Origin: Collimonas sp. OK412
GTDB lineage: Bacteria > Pseudomonadota > Gammaproteobacteria > Burkholderiales > Burkholderiaceae_D
Assembly (NCBI RefSeq): GCF_900112135.1
Contig: NZ_FOLC01000004.1
Location: 124,001-188,000 of the forward strand
Length of the DNA stretch: 64,000 nt
Direction of reading: 5' to 3'
Part shown: positions 38,126 to 46,732 of the stretch, piece by piece
Position numbering within the stretch: position 1 is the first letter of the stretch
How the letters are laid out: the number at the start of each line of letters is the position of its first letter
Position numbers and translations under genes: made by a program
Notes under the pieces: generated by a model
The model's database searches: none
The model's input: only the letters and a program-made list of their open reading frames with translations
What the model was told of the DNA's origin: nothing

Positions 38126-39025
38126 TCAGGCAAACGCCGCCAGCGAACCCTTCATCTTCTTCAGCGCAACCGCCTCGATCTGCCGTATCCGTTCTGCCGA
38201 TACGCCAAACTCGTCCGCCAGTTCATGCAAGGTGGCGCCGGAGCCGTCGTCGTTGGCCAGCCAGCGGGCTTCGACGATACGGCGTGAGCGGTCGTCCAGC
38301 TTGCTCAGTGCCGATTCCAGTCCTTCCGACTGCATGCGGTCGTAGCGCTGCGCTTCCAGCACTTTGCTTGGCTCTTGCGCTTCGGTCGACAGGTAGGCGA
38401 TCGGTGCAAACTTGTCGTCGTCGTCATCGGTCGGCGCTTCCAGCGCGATGTCACGGCCGGTCAGGCGCGTTTCCATCTCGATCACTTCTTCGCGCTTGAC
38501 GTTGAGGGTCTTGGCCAGCGCATCGACCTGGGTCGGCGTCATGGCGTCCAGGCCTTCCTTATGGCTGCGCAGGTTGAAAAACAGCTTGCGCTGCGCCTTG
38601 GTGGTGGCAACTTTCACCAGGCGCCAGTTTTTCAGGATGTATTCATGCATTTCGGCCTTGATCCAGTGCATGGCGTACGACACCAGCCGTACCCCTTGGT
38701 CCGGATCGAAACGCTTGACGGCTTTCATCAGGCCGATATTGCCTTCCTGGATCAGGTCGGCATGCGGCAAGCCGTAGCCGAGATAACCGCGGGCGATGGA
38801 AACCACCAGGCGCAAATGGGACAGCACCAGCTTTTGGGCGGCGCCGAGGTCGTTCTTGTCGCGCAATTGTTGCGCTAAAGAAATTTCTTCATCATGTGTC
38901 AACATCGGCAGGCGATTCACCGCCGATATATACGCGTCAATATTTCCCAGCGTACCGGAAAAGCCGAGCGCCAGGGCACTGGTGTCGGTGGGCATTAAAG
39001 CAGTGTTGACTGATGGATTCTTCAT
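38126..39025 (-). CDS. rpoH: RNA polymerase heat-shock sigma factor sigma-32
   Basis: The 299-residue protein has the sigma-70 family regions 2 and 4: DLIQEGNIGLMKAVKRFDP and RLVSYAMHWIKAEMHEYI (region 2), and LHELADEFGVSAERIRQIE (region 4.2 helix-turn-helix). QRKLFFNLR is the RpoH box unique to sigma-32. AAGGAG seven bases before the ATG at 39025 fixes the start. The promoter carries a CIRCE element, so transcription is probably repressed by HrcA as well as controlled post-transcriptionally. Confidence 0.96.
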   Translation of the reverse strand: MKNPSVNTALMPTDTSALALGFSGTLGNIDAYISAVNRLPMLTHDEEISLAQQLRDKNDLGAAQKLVLSHLRLVVSIARGYLGYGLPHADLIQEGNIGLMKAVKRFDPDQGVRLVSYAMHWIKAEMHEYILKNWRLVKVATTKAQRKLFFNLRSHKEGLDAMTPTQVDALAKTLNVKREEVIEMETRLTGRDIALEAPTDDDDDKFAPIAYLSTEAQEPSKVLEAQRYDRMQSEGLESALSKLDDRSRRIVEARWLANDDGSGATLHELADEFGVSAERIRQIEAVALKKMKGSLAAFA

Positions 39026-39092
39026 TCTTTCTCCTTGCTGTCCGGCCAGCTTAAGCTGCCGGTAGATCAACGATCAGACGTTTGACTTGAAT

Positions 39093-39122
39093 ATATTAGC
39101 ACTCTCTATAGTCGAGTGCTAA
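39093..39122 (-). promoter_or_regulatory. CIRCE element and promoter of rpoH
   Basis: TTAGCACTC (39096-39104), nine bases, GAGTGCTAA (39114-39122) is a perfect CIRCE operator for HrcA. On the rpoH strand its first arm supplies a -35-like TTAGCA (39122-39117) and its second arm leads into a -10-like TAATAT (39098-39093), with an 18-base spacer. Repressor binding would cover the promoter. The transcript would have a leader of about 60 bases. The rest of the gap to 39274 shows nothing recognisable. Confidence 0.93.
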
Positions 39123-39274
39123 TAGGATTTGTTAAAGAGTGTACATAGGCTGGTGCTATCGATATTTTTCTTTTGATTGTTCGAAGCAAATACTTAGAGA
39201 CGGGAATCCAGCGAAAGTTGCGTCCATATTAAAGCAAATGCTGCATAGCCGCACGACGCCTCCGAAAACAGCCG

Positions 39275-39667
39275 TCAGAGGACCAGGTCCGGGGTCAGTT
39301 CGAGAAAATCGTCGTAGGGAGGATGGCACAGGAAATCGCGCAGCCGCGGCAGGTGCGTGCTGTCGGCGATGCCGATGTAGATGCGCGCCGGGGGTTTGCG
39401 CAGCAAGCGATTGAGGGTGACGCGCAGGGTCAGGTTGCCGATGCAGCAAAAGCAGCCGGGCGCGATCCGTTTGATGTCGAGATCTTGCGCGAGCCCTGGC
39501 GGCAGCGCCGCCGTTTTGCCGTCAGGCAGGCCTTCCAGTATGAGCGCGGTGCTGAGGTGGACGCCGCTGCGTTCTGACGTTACCCCGAGTTCTTGCTCCA
39601 GGGCGGAATAGATGGCGGCTTCGCGCATGCCGGCCGAGCCGCCGCTGACCAGGGTGGTGAGGGTCAT
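39275..39667 (-). CDS. Small CobW-like protein without a P-loop
   Basis: The 130-residue protein contains GCFCCIGNLTLRVTLNRLLR, which resembles the metal-binding CXCC segment of CobW/COG0523 GTPases, followed by ARIYIGIADSTHLPRLRDFL, like the following strand-helix. Its N terminus, TTLVSGGSAGMREAAIYSAL, is where those proteins have the GxxGxGK(T/S) P-loop, but the lysine is absent. It overlaps the response-regulator gene upstream by four bases. Either a degenerate CobW paralogue or a distinct small metal-binding protein; function unknown. Confidence 0.6.
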   Translation of the reverse strand: MTLTTLVSGGSAGMREAAIYSALEQELGVTSERSGVHLSTALILEGLPDGKTAALPPGLAQDLDIKRIAPGCFCCIGNLTLRVTLNRLLRKPPARIYIGIADSTHLPRLRDFLCHPPYDDFLELTPDLVL

Positions 39668-40386
39668 CCGCCTTTTTTCGACAACTTTCCGGGGTCAACC
39701 CCGAGCTGCTTCAGTTTGCGGTACAGGTGGGTGCGTTCCAGCCCGGTTTTTTCCGCTACCCGGGTCATGCTGCCGCTTTCGCGGATCAGGTGGTATTCAA
39801 AGTAAGCGCGCTCGAAAGCATCGCGCGCTTCGCGCAGCGGCAGGCCGAACGAGGATGAGAACAGGCTCTCGGACGAGGCCGCGACCGATGGCAGGGCCGC
39901 GATGTGCGTTGCTTCCGACGAAGCAGGATTGTTAAAGACGCCGGCAGTAACGACCGTGTCGTTCAATTCATTGGAGGAGGCTGCCGGCTGCGGATACAGG
40001 GTTGGCGCGCGCGCGGTCTTGGGACCTTGCGACAAACCTTGCTGGACTGCTTTCAGCAGCTTTTGCAGGGCAATAGGTTTTTCCAGGAAGTTCAGGGCGC
40101 CGATGCGGGTCGCTTCTACCGCGGTATCAATAGTGGCGTGGCCGGACATCATGATGACAGGCATGGTCAGCAAGCCGTCGCGCTGCCATTCCTTCAAGAG
40201 CGTGACGCCGTCGGTATCCGGCATCCAGATATCGAGCAGCACCAGATCGGGTACGCCGCCCTGACGAAATTCGCGAGCCTGTTGTGCATTTTCCGCGGCG
40301 GTTACTACATGCCCCTCGTCACCTAAAATTTCCGAGAGCAATTCCCGAATTCCCATTTCGTCGTCAACGACTAGGATGTTAGCCAT
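39664..40386 (-). CDS. NtrX-like response regulator lacking the AAA+ domain
   Basis: The 240-residue protein has an N-terminal receiver domain with the acidic pocket VVDDE, phosphorylated aspartate in LVLLDIWMPDTDG (about residue 53) and EKPI with the conserved lysine. A linker of about 80 residues leads to a C-terminal Fis-type helix-turn-helix, GSMTRVAEKTGLERTHLYRKL. Canonical NtrX proteins have a sigma-54-interacting ATPase between these domains; it is missing here. It is the likely partner of the NtrY-like kinase encoded upstream. Confidence 0.88.
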   Translation of the reverse strand: MANILVVDDEMGIRELLSEILGDEGHVVTAAENAQQAREFRQGGVPDLVLLDIWMPDTDGVTLLKEWQRDGLLTMPVIMMSGHATIDTAVEATRIGALNFLEKPIALQKLLKAVQQGLSQGPKTARAPTLYPQPAASSNELNDTVVTAGVFNNPASSEATHIAALPSVAASSESLFSSSFGLPLREARDAFERAYFEYHLIRESGSMTRVAEKTGLERTHLYRKLKQLGVDPGKLSKKGG

Positions 40387-40721
40387 GCGGTAGCCTTCCC
40401 ATTTCCTGTTGCATCAAATCCCACTGTATGGACTGTTCGGACAGCCCAGTTAAGTTATCAATGTCTATTTGTTTTATTTCCGCGTCCGGATACATATGCT
40501 ATATCAGCAATTCGCCAATTTGCAGCTGTTCTTGATCAAATTATGGCTGAATCATCACTTCAGTGCGGTGCTTCGCATATGATGAAACCCCATAAGCGCT
40601 GCCTTTTTGCGCCGGCCGTCGTTGCAAATCCTCGCGATAGTTCAGCTATCGCTCCGGTTTGCGCCTAGCCCGACACAAAAAATCAGCACTTCTGGGGCTC
40701 CCTCATACGCGAAACACCACA
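40387..40721. other. 335-base gap between kinase and response regulator genes
   Basis: No gene is seen. The gap contains a long imperfect dyad (listed separately at 40603-40682). The part next to the response regulator (40387-40600) is AT-richer than its surroundings and could hold a separate promoter for the regulator, but I see no strong hexamer pair. Confidence 0.5.
40603..40682. repeat. REP-like imperfect dyad element
   Basis: Core GCGATAG (40634-40640) and CTATCGC (40646-40652) around TTCAG; outside it GCAAA pairs with TTTGC, GTCG with CGAC, and a T-run with an A-run. The T-run is on the 5' side on the plus strand, so it is not an intrinsic terminator in either direction. It may be a dispersed repeat; only one copy is in the window. 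Confidence 0.5.
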
Positions 40722-42995
40722 CTAAGCTAACTTTAACAGCAAAATCAGGATTTTTGCGCCCTTTGTGTCGCTTCGGTTCTGCAGATCGATGCGGCCGCCG
40801 TGTTCGTCGATGATTTTTTTCACCATCGGCAAACCCAGGCCGGTGCCGCGCGGCTTCGACGTGACGTAGGGTTCGAATGCCCTGGCCAGTATCTTGGGCG
40901 AGAATCCCGAGCCGTTGTCGGTAATCGACAGCCGCACAGCGGTGCGCGACAGGCCATCCGAGCTCTGGTAGCTGACCCGCTCGGTGACCAGGTCGATGCG
41001 CGGCGGCGTGGCGTTGTCGCTGCGGTCGAGGACGGCGTCCTGGGCGTTTTGCAAAAGATTATGGATCACTTGCCGCAGCTGGGTGGCGTCGCCCATGATC
41101 AGCGGCAGGTCCGGCGCCAAAGATGCATGGATCATATCGCGTTCGTCGCCGGCCAAGTAGAGATGCAGGATTTCCGCCACCAGCACGTTCAGGTCGAGCT
41201 CGCCCAACACCGCCGGCGGCGTCTTGGCGTAGTCGCGGAAATCGTCCACCATGCGTTTCATCGCAGCCACCTGGTTAACAATGGTGTCGGTGCTTTTCTT
41301 CAGGATCGCGGCGTCCTGGGTCATCAGCTTGTCTTCCAGTTTCATCTGCAGCCGTTCGGCCGAGAGCTGGATCGGCGTCAGCGGATTCTTGATTTCATGC
41401 GCCAGGCGGCGCGCCACTTCGCCCCAGGCGATCGAGCGCTGGCCTGAGATGACGTCGGAGATATCGTCGAACACCACCACGTAGCCGGCGCGGTTTTCGA
41501 CCGGCAGGCGCGAACCGCGCGCCAGCAGGGTGATGTCGTCGCTGTCGCTGTTCTCGCCGCTGTCGACCCGGCGCGGGATTTCGATCTGCTGCTGCCAGTG
41601 CAGCAGCTCGGCGCCGATCTTGCCGGTGGCGAATTGCGCGTTCTGTTCGGAAAAGGCGTTGATGATGACTTCCGCGAAATGCGCCAGGCCGTCGATGATT
41701 GTGAGCGGCTGGCCGATGTGCGGCGAAAAATCGTATTGCAGGATGCGGGCTACCGACTGGTTGCTGGTGACCAGGCGGAAATCGCCGTCCAGCACCATCA
41801 CCCCGGCCGACATGTTGGCCAGCACCGATTCCAGGTAAGCCTTGGCGTTTTCCAGTTCGCTGCGGTTTTTTTCCACCGCGGCGCGGGCGTCGTAGAGCTG
41901 GCGCGTCATCAGGTTGAAAGACTGGGTCAGGACGCCCAATTCGTCCGAGGTAGCGACGATCGGCCGCGGCGACAGGTTGCCTTCAGCCACCGCCTTGGTG
42001 CCTTCCGCCAGCAGCAGCAAGGGCTTGGCCAGGTCGGTGGCGATCAGGAAGGCGCTGACGATGGCGCTGAACACCGCCAGCAGCAAGGTCAGGGTCAGGG
42101 TCATTACGTACATCTTGCGCAAGCCGGAACGGCTTATCGAGCGCTCTTGATATTCGGAGGAGGTAGAGGCCAGGATGCCGATGTTGGAGGCCAGGTAGGC
42201 CGGCACCGGCTGCACCATTTGCAGGAAATGGGTTTCGTTTTGCAACGAAGAACTTCTTAGCGGCGCCGGGATTTCGACTACCACGTGCTGGCGCAGGTTG
42301 GCGGTTTCATTGCCGGTTGCCGGCTTGCCTGGGTTGTTGCCGGGAGCATCAAAATCGCTTTCCGTTTCGGCAAAACCGCGCGGCAGGCGGGCCCGCTGCA
42401 GCATCGAGGCGGTCGGCAGGTTAGGCACCAGCGTGCCCAGGTGGCCGCCGACGGACGCGATGACCTGGCCGCTGGCGGTAACAATCGATGCCTCCAGGTT
42501 CTGGTCGCTAAGCCGGCCCAGCTGGGTCGCTTGCGCCGAGTTGGAGAGCTCGGACCATTCGGCCGCCAGCGTGTGCGCCCTGGCGCTGAGGTCGCTGAGC
42601 GATGCATCCAGCGCCGCATGGCTCAGGTTGACGCCGGCCTGCAGGGCGGTTTCGACATGCACGTCAAACCATGATTCGATCGAACGCGACACGAATTGCA
42701 GCGACACCACGTAAATCACGGCCCCCGGCAAGATGCCGATCAGCGCAAACATGAGCACCAGCTTGGCAGTCAGGCGCGAGCCGAATTTTCCGCGTTTGTA
42801 GCGATTGTAGAGTCGTCCGAGCAGCAGGCAGACCAGCACAAACAGCGCTACCGCCACCAGCGCGTTCAAGCCCAGCAGCCAGGGATAGTGCTTGTCGAAA
42901 AAATCCGAATTGGCCGAGGCCGACGACAGCAGGAACAGCAGGATGCTGGCGACGGCGCCGCCGACCACCAGCAGATAGCGTAACGCGCGCGACAC
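40722..42995 (-). CDS. NtrY-like membrane sensor histidine kinase
   Basis: The 757-residue protein has several N-terminal membrane helices, a large periplasmic or extracytoplasmic region (to about residue 280), a further membrane helix, a HAMP domain (LLLAEGTKAVAEGNLSPRPI), a PAS-like region, and the kinase core. The phosphorylated histidine is in RRLAHEIKNPLTPIQLS; the ATP-binding N box is HNLLQNAQDAV and the G box GTGLGLPMVKKI. It starts with GTG two bases after the DUF4390 gene. NtrYX systems respond to nitrogen or redox state. Confidence 0.92.
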   Translation of the reverse strand: MSRALRYLLVVGGAVASILLFLLSSASANSDFFDKHYPWLLGLNALVAVALFVLVCLLLGRLYNRYKRGKFGSRLTAKLVLMFALIGILPGAVIYVVSLQFVSRSIESWFDVHVETALQAGVNLSHAALDASLSDLSARAHTLAAEWSELSNSAQATQLGRLSDQNLEASIVTASGQVIASVGGHLGTLVPNLPTASMLQRARLPRGFAETESDFDAPGNNPGKPATGNETANLRQHVVVEIPAPLRSSSLQNETHFLQMVQPVPAYLASNIGILASTSSEYQERSISRSGLRKMYVMTLTLTLLLAVFSAIVSAFLIATDLAKPLLLLAEGTKAVAEGNLSPRPIVATSDELGVLTQSFNLMTRQLYDARAAVEKNRSELENAKAYLESVLANMSAGVMVLDGDFRLVTSNQSVARILQYDFSPHIGQPLTIIDGLAHFAEVIINAFSEQNAQFATGKIGAELLHWQQQIEIPRRVDSGENSDSDDITLLARGSRLPVENRAGYVVVFDDISDVISGQRSIAWGEVARRLAHEIKNPLTPIQLSAERLQMKLEDKLMTQDAAILKKSTDTIVNQVAAMKRMVDDFRDYAKTPPAVLGELDLNVLVAEILHLYLAGDERDMIHASLAPDLPLIMGDATQLRQVIHNLLQNAQDAVLDRSDNATPPRIDLVTERVSYQSSDGLSRTAVRLSITDNGSGFSPKILARAFEPYVTSKPRGTGLGLPMVKKIIDEHGGRIDLQNRSDTKGAKILILLLKLA

Positions 42996-42997
42996 GG

Positions 42998-43576
42998 CTA
43001 TTCCACCTTGTAGTTGAAACTCTTCCAGTCGGAAGAAAAGCGCCAGTCGCTATTGTTGAGGGCGTTAACCTGGAACGGCTTGGACAGCAGCCCGAGGTCG
43101 AGGCCCATGCGCACCGCGACCCGGTACACCTCACCCTGCTTGAGCGCGCTCTTGTCGGCGATCAGCCAGCGGCTGGGGCGGCGGATCAGGGACAGGGCGT
43201 CGTCCAGGGTATTGAAGCTCTGCTGCAGGCTGCCGTTGATGGCGACGTTGTAGCGGCGCGTGATGACGTTGTATTGCAGGCGGATGGTCTGGGTGGCGGT
43301 AATTGCCTTTTCATCGAACCAGTACCAGCGCGGCCGCGTCAGTTCGACGTCGGTGGTGAAGTACAGGGTGACGCCGCGGTTGACCACATCCTCCAGGCCG
43401 CGGTTGAGGTCGAAGGAAAACGTTGCCGACAAGCGATAGCCGTCGTCGCCGGCTTCGATGTGGGCCTGACTCAATTCAACGCCGTCCGATGCATAGCTGG
43501 ATGGCGGGCTAAAAGACAGAGCCAGCAGCAGGGCCAGCAGCCAGTATTTTATGAATTGAGGCAATGGTCGTGTCAC
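42998..43576 (-). CDS. DUF4390 secreted protein
   Basis: The 192-residue protein has a signal peptide (about residues 1-29) and a mature domain of the DUF4390 family, with SFDLNRGLEDVVNRGVTLYF, RPRWYWFDEK and LQYNVITRRYNVAINGSLQQ. In betaproteobacteria it is regularly found between rsmB and the ntrY-like kinase gene, as here, so it may act with the sensor in the periplasm. Start is GTG. Function unknown. Confidence 0.85.
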   Translation of the reverse strand: MTRPLPQFIKYWLLALLLALSFSPPSSYASDGVELSQAHIEAGDDGYRLSATFSFDLNRGLEDVVNRGVTLYFTTDVELTRPRWYWFDEKAITATQTIRLQYNVITRRYNVAINGSLQQSFNTLDDALSLIRRPSRWLIADKSALKQGEVYRVAVRMGLDLGLLSKPFQVNALNNSDWRFSSDWKSFNYKVE

Positions 43577-43632
43577 TGGTTTCGGGTATGGTAAAAAAGT
43601 TATGGCAAAAGGGTTGCAGTACTACACATGCT

Positions 43633-44943
43633 TCAGCACTTCTGGAACAGCGCGTAAAACAAGCCGTCGTGATCTTGTCCGGCATCGGCGGTCGGCAGCA
43701 GCTGGCCCGGCGCCGGCAGCCTGCGCGCATTGTTGCGCGCAGCAAAGGCTACTGCCTGGGCTTCCGATTCTTGTGGCCATACGGAACATGTTACGAGTAA
43801 CAATTTACCATCCGGGCGTAGCATCTGCCAAAGATTGTCCAGAATCTTTGCCGAAAGTGTTGCAAGTTGCTCGGTATCGGTCTTGCGCCGCAACCAGCGT
43901 ATGTCGGGATGGCGGCGCACGATGCCGGAGGCAGTGCAGGGGACATCGGCCAGGATGCGGTCGAAGAGCTGGCCGTCCCACCAGTCGCCGCCCTGGCTGC
44001 CGACGCTGGCATCGCCCAGTTGCAGTTTTGCCTCCAGTTGCAGGCGCTGCAGGTTCTGGGTAATGCGTTGCAGGCGCTTAGGATTGTTGTCGAGCGCGGT
44101 CAGGTCGACCTCGGCGGTTTCCAGGATATGGCAGGTCTTGCCGCCAGGGGCGGCGCAAGCGTCCAGCACCCGCATGCCGTCCTGCAGGTCGAGCAGCGGT
44201 GCGGCAAGCTGGGCGGCGGCGTCTTGCACCGAGGCCAGGCCGTCTTCAAAGCCGGGGATCTGGGCCACCGGCATCGCCGTGTCCATGCGTATTGCATCCG
44301 GGCCGATTTGGCGCGCCGTTATCGCGTGGCTGGCCAGGGTTTCCAGGTAAGCGGCTACCGAAGTCTTGCGGCGGTTGACGCGCAAGGTCAGCGGCGGCGC
44401 CGTATTGCCGGCAGTGAGGATGGCTTGCCATTGCTGCGGATAGGCAGCTTTCATGCGGTCTATCCACCACACCGGATAATTCCACAAGCCGAACGGCGTC
44501 TTGACGGCAACTGCCACCAGCGCATCGCGTTCGCGCAGGAAGCGCCGCAGCACCGCATTCACCATGCCTTTGGCGTGGGCCATCTGGGGATCGGAAGAGA
44601 CTGCGGTGACAGCCTGGTTGACCACCGTGAAATTCTCATATGCCGGATCGTCGACGTCAGCCAGCAAGCACAGTGCGGCGCACAGCAGGCAATGCAGCAA
44701 GGTCGGCTCCGGCGGCCGGCTGGCCAGGTTGCCGAGCAGGGTTTCGGCGCGGCCGATGCCGCGCATGGTGCGGTAGGCGATGTCCTGGATCGCGCCGCGC
44801 GTTGGCGCCGGCGCTGCCGATTGTGCAAATACCTGGGTCAGCGCCTGCGGCAGCGCCGCGCCGTCGCGCACCAGGGCGATGGCTTGGGCTGCGCCTAACA
44901 GGCTAAAGGCGAGAGAGTCTTTTTTAAGGGTCGAATAGGTCAC
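43633..44943 (-). CDS. rsmB: 16S rRNA m5C967 methyltransferase
   Basis: RsmB methylates C967 of 16S rRNA with AdoMet. The 436-residue protein has an N-terminal NusB-like domain and a C-terminal methyltransferase domain with MRVLDACAAPGGKTCHILE (AdoMet binding), LADVPCTASGIVRRHPDIRW (PC catalytic motif) and LLLVTCSVWPQESE (second catalytic cysteine, TCS). I start it at the GTG at 44943 because further upstream codons overlap the LysE gene and have no family character. It heads the rsmB-DUF4390-ntrYX series. Confidence 0.93.
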   Translation of the reverse strand: MTYSTLKKDSLAFSLLGAAQAIALVRDGAALPQALTQVFAQSAAPAPTRGAIQDIAYRTMRGIGRAETLLGNLASRPPEPTLLHCLLCAALCLLADVDDPAYENFTVVNQAVTAVSSDPQMAHAKGMVNAVLRRFLRERDALVAVAVKTPFGLWNYPVWWIDRMKAAYPQQWQAILTAGNTAPPLTLRVNRRKTSVAAYLETLASHAITARQIGPDAIRMDTAMPVAQIPGFEDGLASVQDAAAQLAAPLLDLQDGMRVLDACAAPGGKTCHILETAEVDLTALDNNPKRLQRITQNLQRLQLEAKLQLGDASVGSQGGDWWDGQLFDRILADVPCTASGIVRRHPDIRWLRRKTDTEQLATLSAKILDNLWQMLRPDGKLLLVTCSVWPQESEAQAVAFAARNNARRLPAPGQLLPTADAGQDHDGLFYALFQKC

Positions 44944-44996
44944 AAGTGGTTCAGGTCTGTTCTGCGGGTAATAGTTGTCGGAAAATCGGATCTTGC

Positions 44997-45635
44997 TCAG
45001 TTTTTGGTTAAAGCCAGTTTGATGCCCAGCGCAATAAAGGCGGCGCCCACTGTGCGTTCCAGCCAATGCTTGATTTGCGGATTGTTGCTGGCGTGCCGTG
45101 TCAGGGTGCCGGCCAGCATGGCGGTGCCGCTGTTCCAGCACAGCGTGACGACCGAAAACACCGCGCCCAGCACCAGGAAGGCAGCGATCTTGTGCGGCGA
45201 ATCGTGGCGCACGAACTGCGGGAAAAAGGAGAGGAAAAACAAGATCACCTTGGGATTGAGCACATTGGTGATCAGGGCTTGCACAAAAATCGTCTTGTGC
45301 GAACGCAGGTCCAGCTGCGGCGGCTGTTCGCTGGCTGCTGCTTTCTTGCTGAGCAGCATCCTGATGCCGAGGTAGACCAGGTAGGCGCCGCCCGCCAGCT
45401 TGACGGCCATGAAGGCGGTGGCGGAGGCTGCCAGCAGCGCCGTCAGGCCAAAAGCCGACAGGGTCGCGTGGATGCAGCAGCCGGCTGTGATGCCGAGCGC
45501 CGACAGCAGGCCGGCGCGCCGGCCCTGGGCGACGCTGCGGCCGACGATATAGGCAGTATCCGGGCCGGGAGTGGCGTTCAGCAGCAGGACGGCCATCAGG
45601 AACAGGCCAAAATCAGTAATGCCGAAGGAGATCAT
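44997..45635 (-). CDS. LysE/RhtB-family amino acid exporter
   Basis: The 212-residue membrane protein has about six helices with the family signature LLNATPGPDTAYIVGRSVAQGRRAGLLSA split over residues 19-47 and the block ITNVLNPKVILFFLSFFPQFV. LysE/RhtB proteins export amino acids or related small molecules. The substrate cannot be told. It is 53 bases upstream of rsmB on the same strand, probably in its own unit. Confidence 0.92.
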   Translation of the reverse strand: MISFGITDFGLFLMAVLLLNATPGPDTAYIVGRSVAQGRRAGLLSALGITAGCCIHATLSAFGLTALLAASATAFMAVKLAGGAYLVYLGIRMLLSKKAAASEQPPQLDLRSHKTIFVQALITNVLNPKVILFFLSFFPQFVRHDSPHKIAAFLVLGAVFSVVTLCWNSGTAMLAGTLTRHASNNPQIKHWLERTVGAAFIALGIKLALTKN

Positions 45636-45664
45636 AACGACGCAGCTAGACAGGAAGGTAACAA

Positions 45665-45721
45665 CGCGATTGTAGCGGGGATATGGTCGCTCACCTACAG
45701 TTAGGTCGCGATTGTGGCGGG
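45665..45721. repeat. Pair of 15-bp direct repeats upstream of the LysE gene
   Basis: CGCGATTGTAGCGGG at 45665-45679 and the same sequence with one change (G for A) at 45707-45721, spaced 42 bases start to start, about four helical turns. They lie 30-86 bases upstream of the exporter start, a fitting place for a regulator, but no regulator gene is adjacent. Confidence 0.5.
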
Positions 45722-45832
45722 AAAAAGTGAAATTTCAGGATTGCTTGACAGCAATAATCTTTTGCCATAACGGATTAGCCTGGCAATAGAGCAAGATGTC
45801 TGGCCGGCAACTTCTGCGGCTGACGAATAACT

Positions 45833-46732
45833 TCAGTCAGCCAGGGCGGGATGTACTGCCGCCGGCGGCTGCAGCATGTATTGCGCCTCAAGCCAGCGGC
45901 GCACATCTGCAAATACCCGTTCCGCGCCGACTTCGTTGAAAATCTCGTGGTACATGCCGTCATAGTCGCGGAAGGTGACGATGGCAGGCGGCAAGGCAGC
46001 AAAAAAACGGCGGCTGCCGTCGGGATCGATGATGCGGTCGTCGCCGGCGATCACCAGCAGCGTCGGGATCGCCAGGGTCTGCGCCTGGCCCAGGACGAAC
46101 TCCCCCGAGCGCAGCATGCTGTTCAGCAGGCGCGCGGTGATCTTGTTATGCACCAGCGGATCGGCGCTATACGCTTTGGCGATTGCTGGATCGTGCGACA
46201 GGTGGCTGACGTCCAGGCCGTTGGGCACGGCCACGCCGGGAGCCGCCAGCGACATCAGCCTGAGCATGCCGAGCTGCACCCGGTTCAGGCGCAAGGCCAG
46301 TCCGGGCGAGGATAAAACCAGGCCGCGCAGCGGCGCCATCGCAGCTAGCGCGAAGCGGGCCGCAAACAGGCCGCCCATGCTATGGCCGAATAAAAAGGGT
46401 GCATTGCCTGCCAGCGCCGGATAATCCAGTTGCGCCTGGCGGTTGAAGTCGTCCAGCACCAGCCGGGCGTCGCGCAGCAAGGCGGATTCGTCCGGCACAT
46501 CGCCGCGCGGTCCGCCGGAACGGCCGTGGCCGCGGTGATCGTAGCTGCGCACCAGCAGGCCGCAGCGATTGAAAAAACGTATTACATGGGCATAGCGCCC
46601 GGCATGTTCGCCCAGTCCGTGCATCAGCAGGATGCTGCCCGCCGCCGGCACGCCAGCAGCTGGCGGCCAGTCGGCGACGAAGAGAGGGATGCCGTCTGCG
46701 GTCGTAAGCTGTCGCTCAAGACCTGAGGTCAT
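45833..46732 (-). CDS. Alpha/beta hydrolase, monoacylglycerol-lipase-like
   Basis: The 299-residue protein has the alpha/beta hydrolase fold of lysophospholipases: oxyanion segment LLMHGLGEHAGRYAHV, RSYDHRGHGRSGGPRG, the nucleophile elbow FGHSMGG, aspartate in VIAGDDRIIDPDGSR and histidine in YDGMYHEIFNE. It probably cleaves ester bonds of glycerides or lysolipids in the cytoplasm. Its ATG shares one base with the stop of the DUF1840 gene. Confidence 0.9.
   Translation of the reverse strand: MTSGLERQLTTADGIPLFVADWPPAAGVPAAGSILLMHGLGEHAGRYAHVIRFFNRCGLLVRSYDHRGHGRSGGPRGDVPDESALLRDARLVLDDFNRQAQLDYPALAGNAPFLFGHSMGGLFAARFALAAMAPLRGLVLSSPGLALRLNRVQLGMLRLMSLAAPGVAVPNGLDVSHLSHDPAIAKAYSADPLVHNKITARLLNSMLRSGEFVLGQAQTLAIPTLLVIAGDDRIIDPDGSRRFFAALPPAIVTFRDYDGMYHEIFNEVGAERVFADVRRWLEAQYMLQPPAAVHPALAD

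Noticed and set aside
40603-40682. The dyad as an intrinsic terminator
   Set aside because: On neither strand is the hairpin followed by a run of T; the T-run precedes it on the plus strand.
44944-45141. A longer N terminus for RsmB (start at 45141)
   Set aside because: The extra 66 residues overlap the LysE gene and do not resemble the NusB-like domain; the GTG at 44943 gives the normal length.
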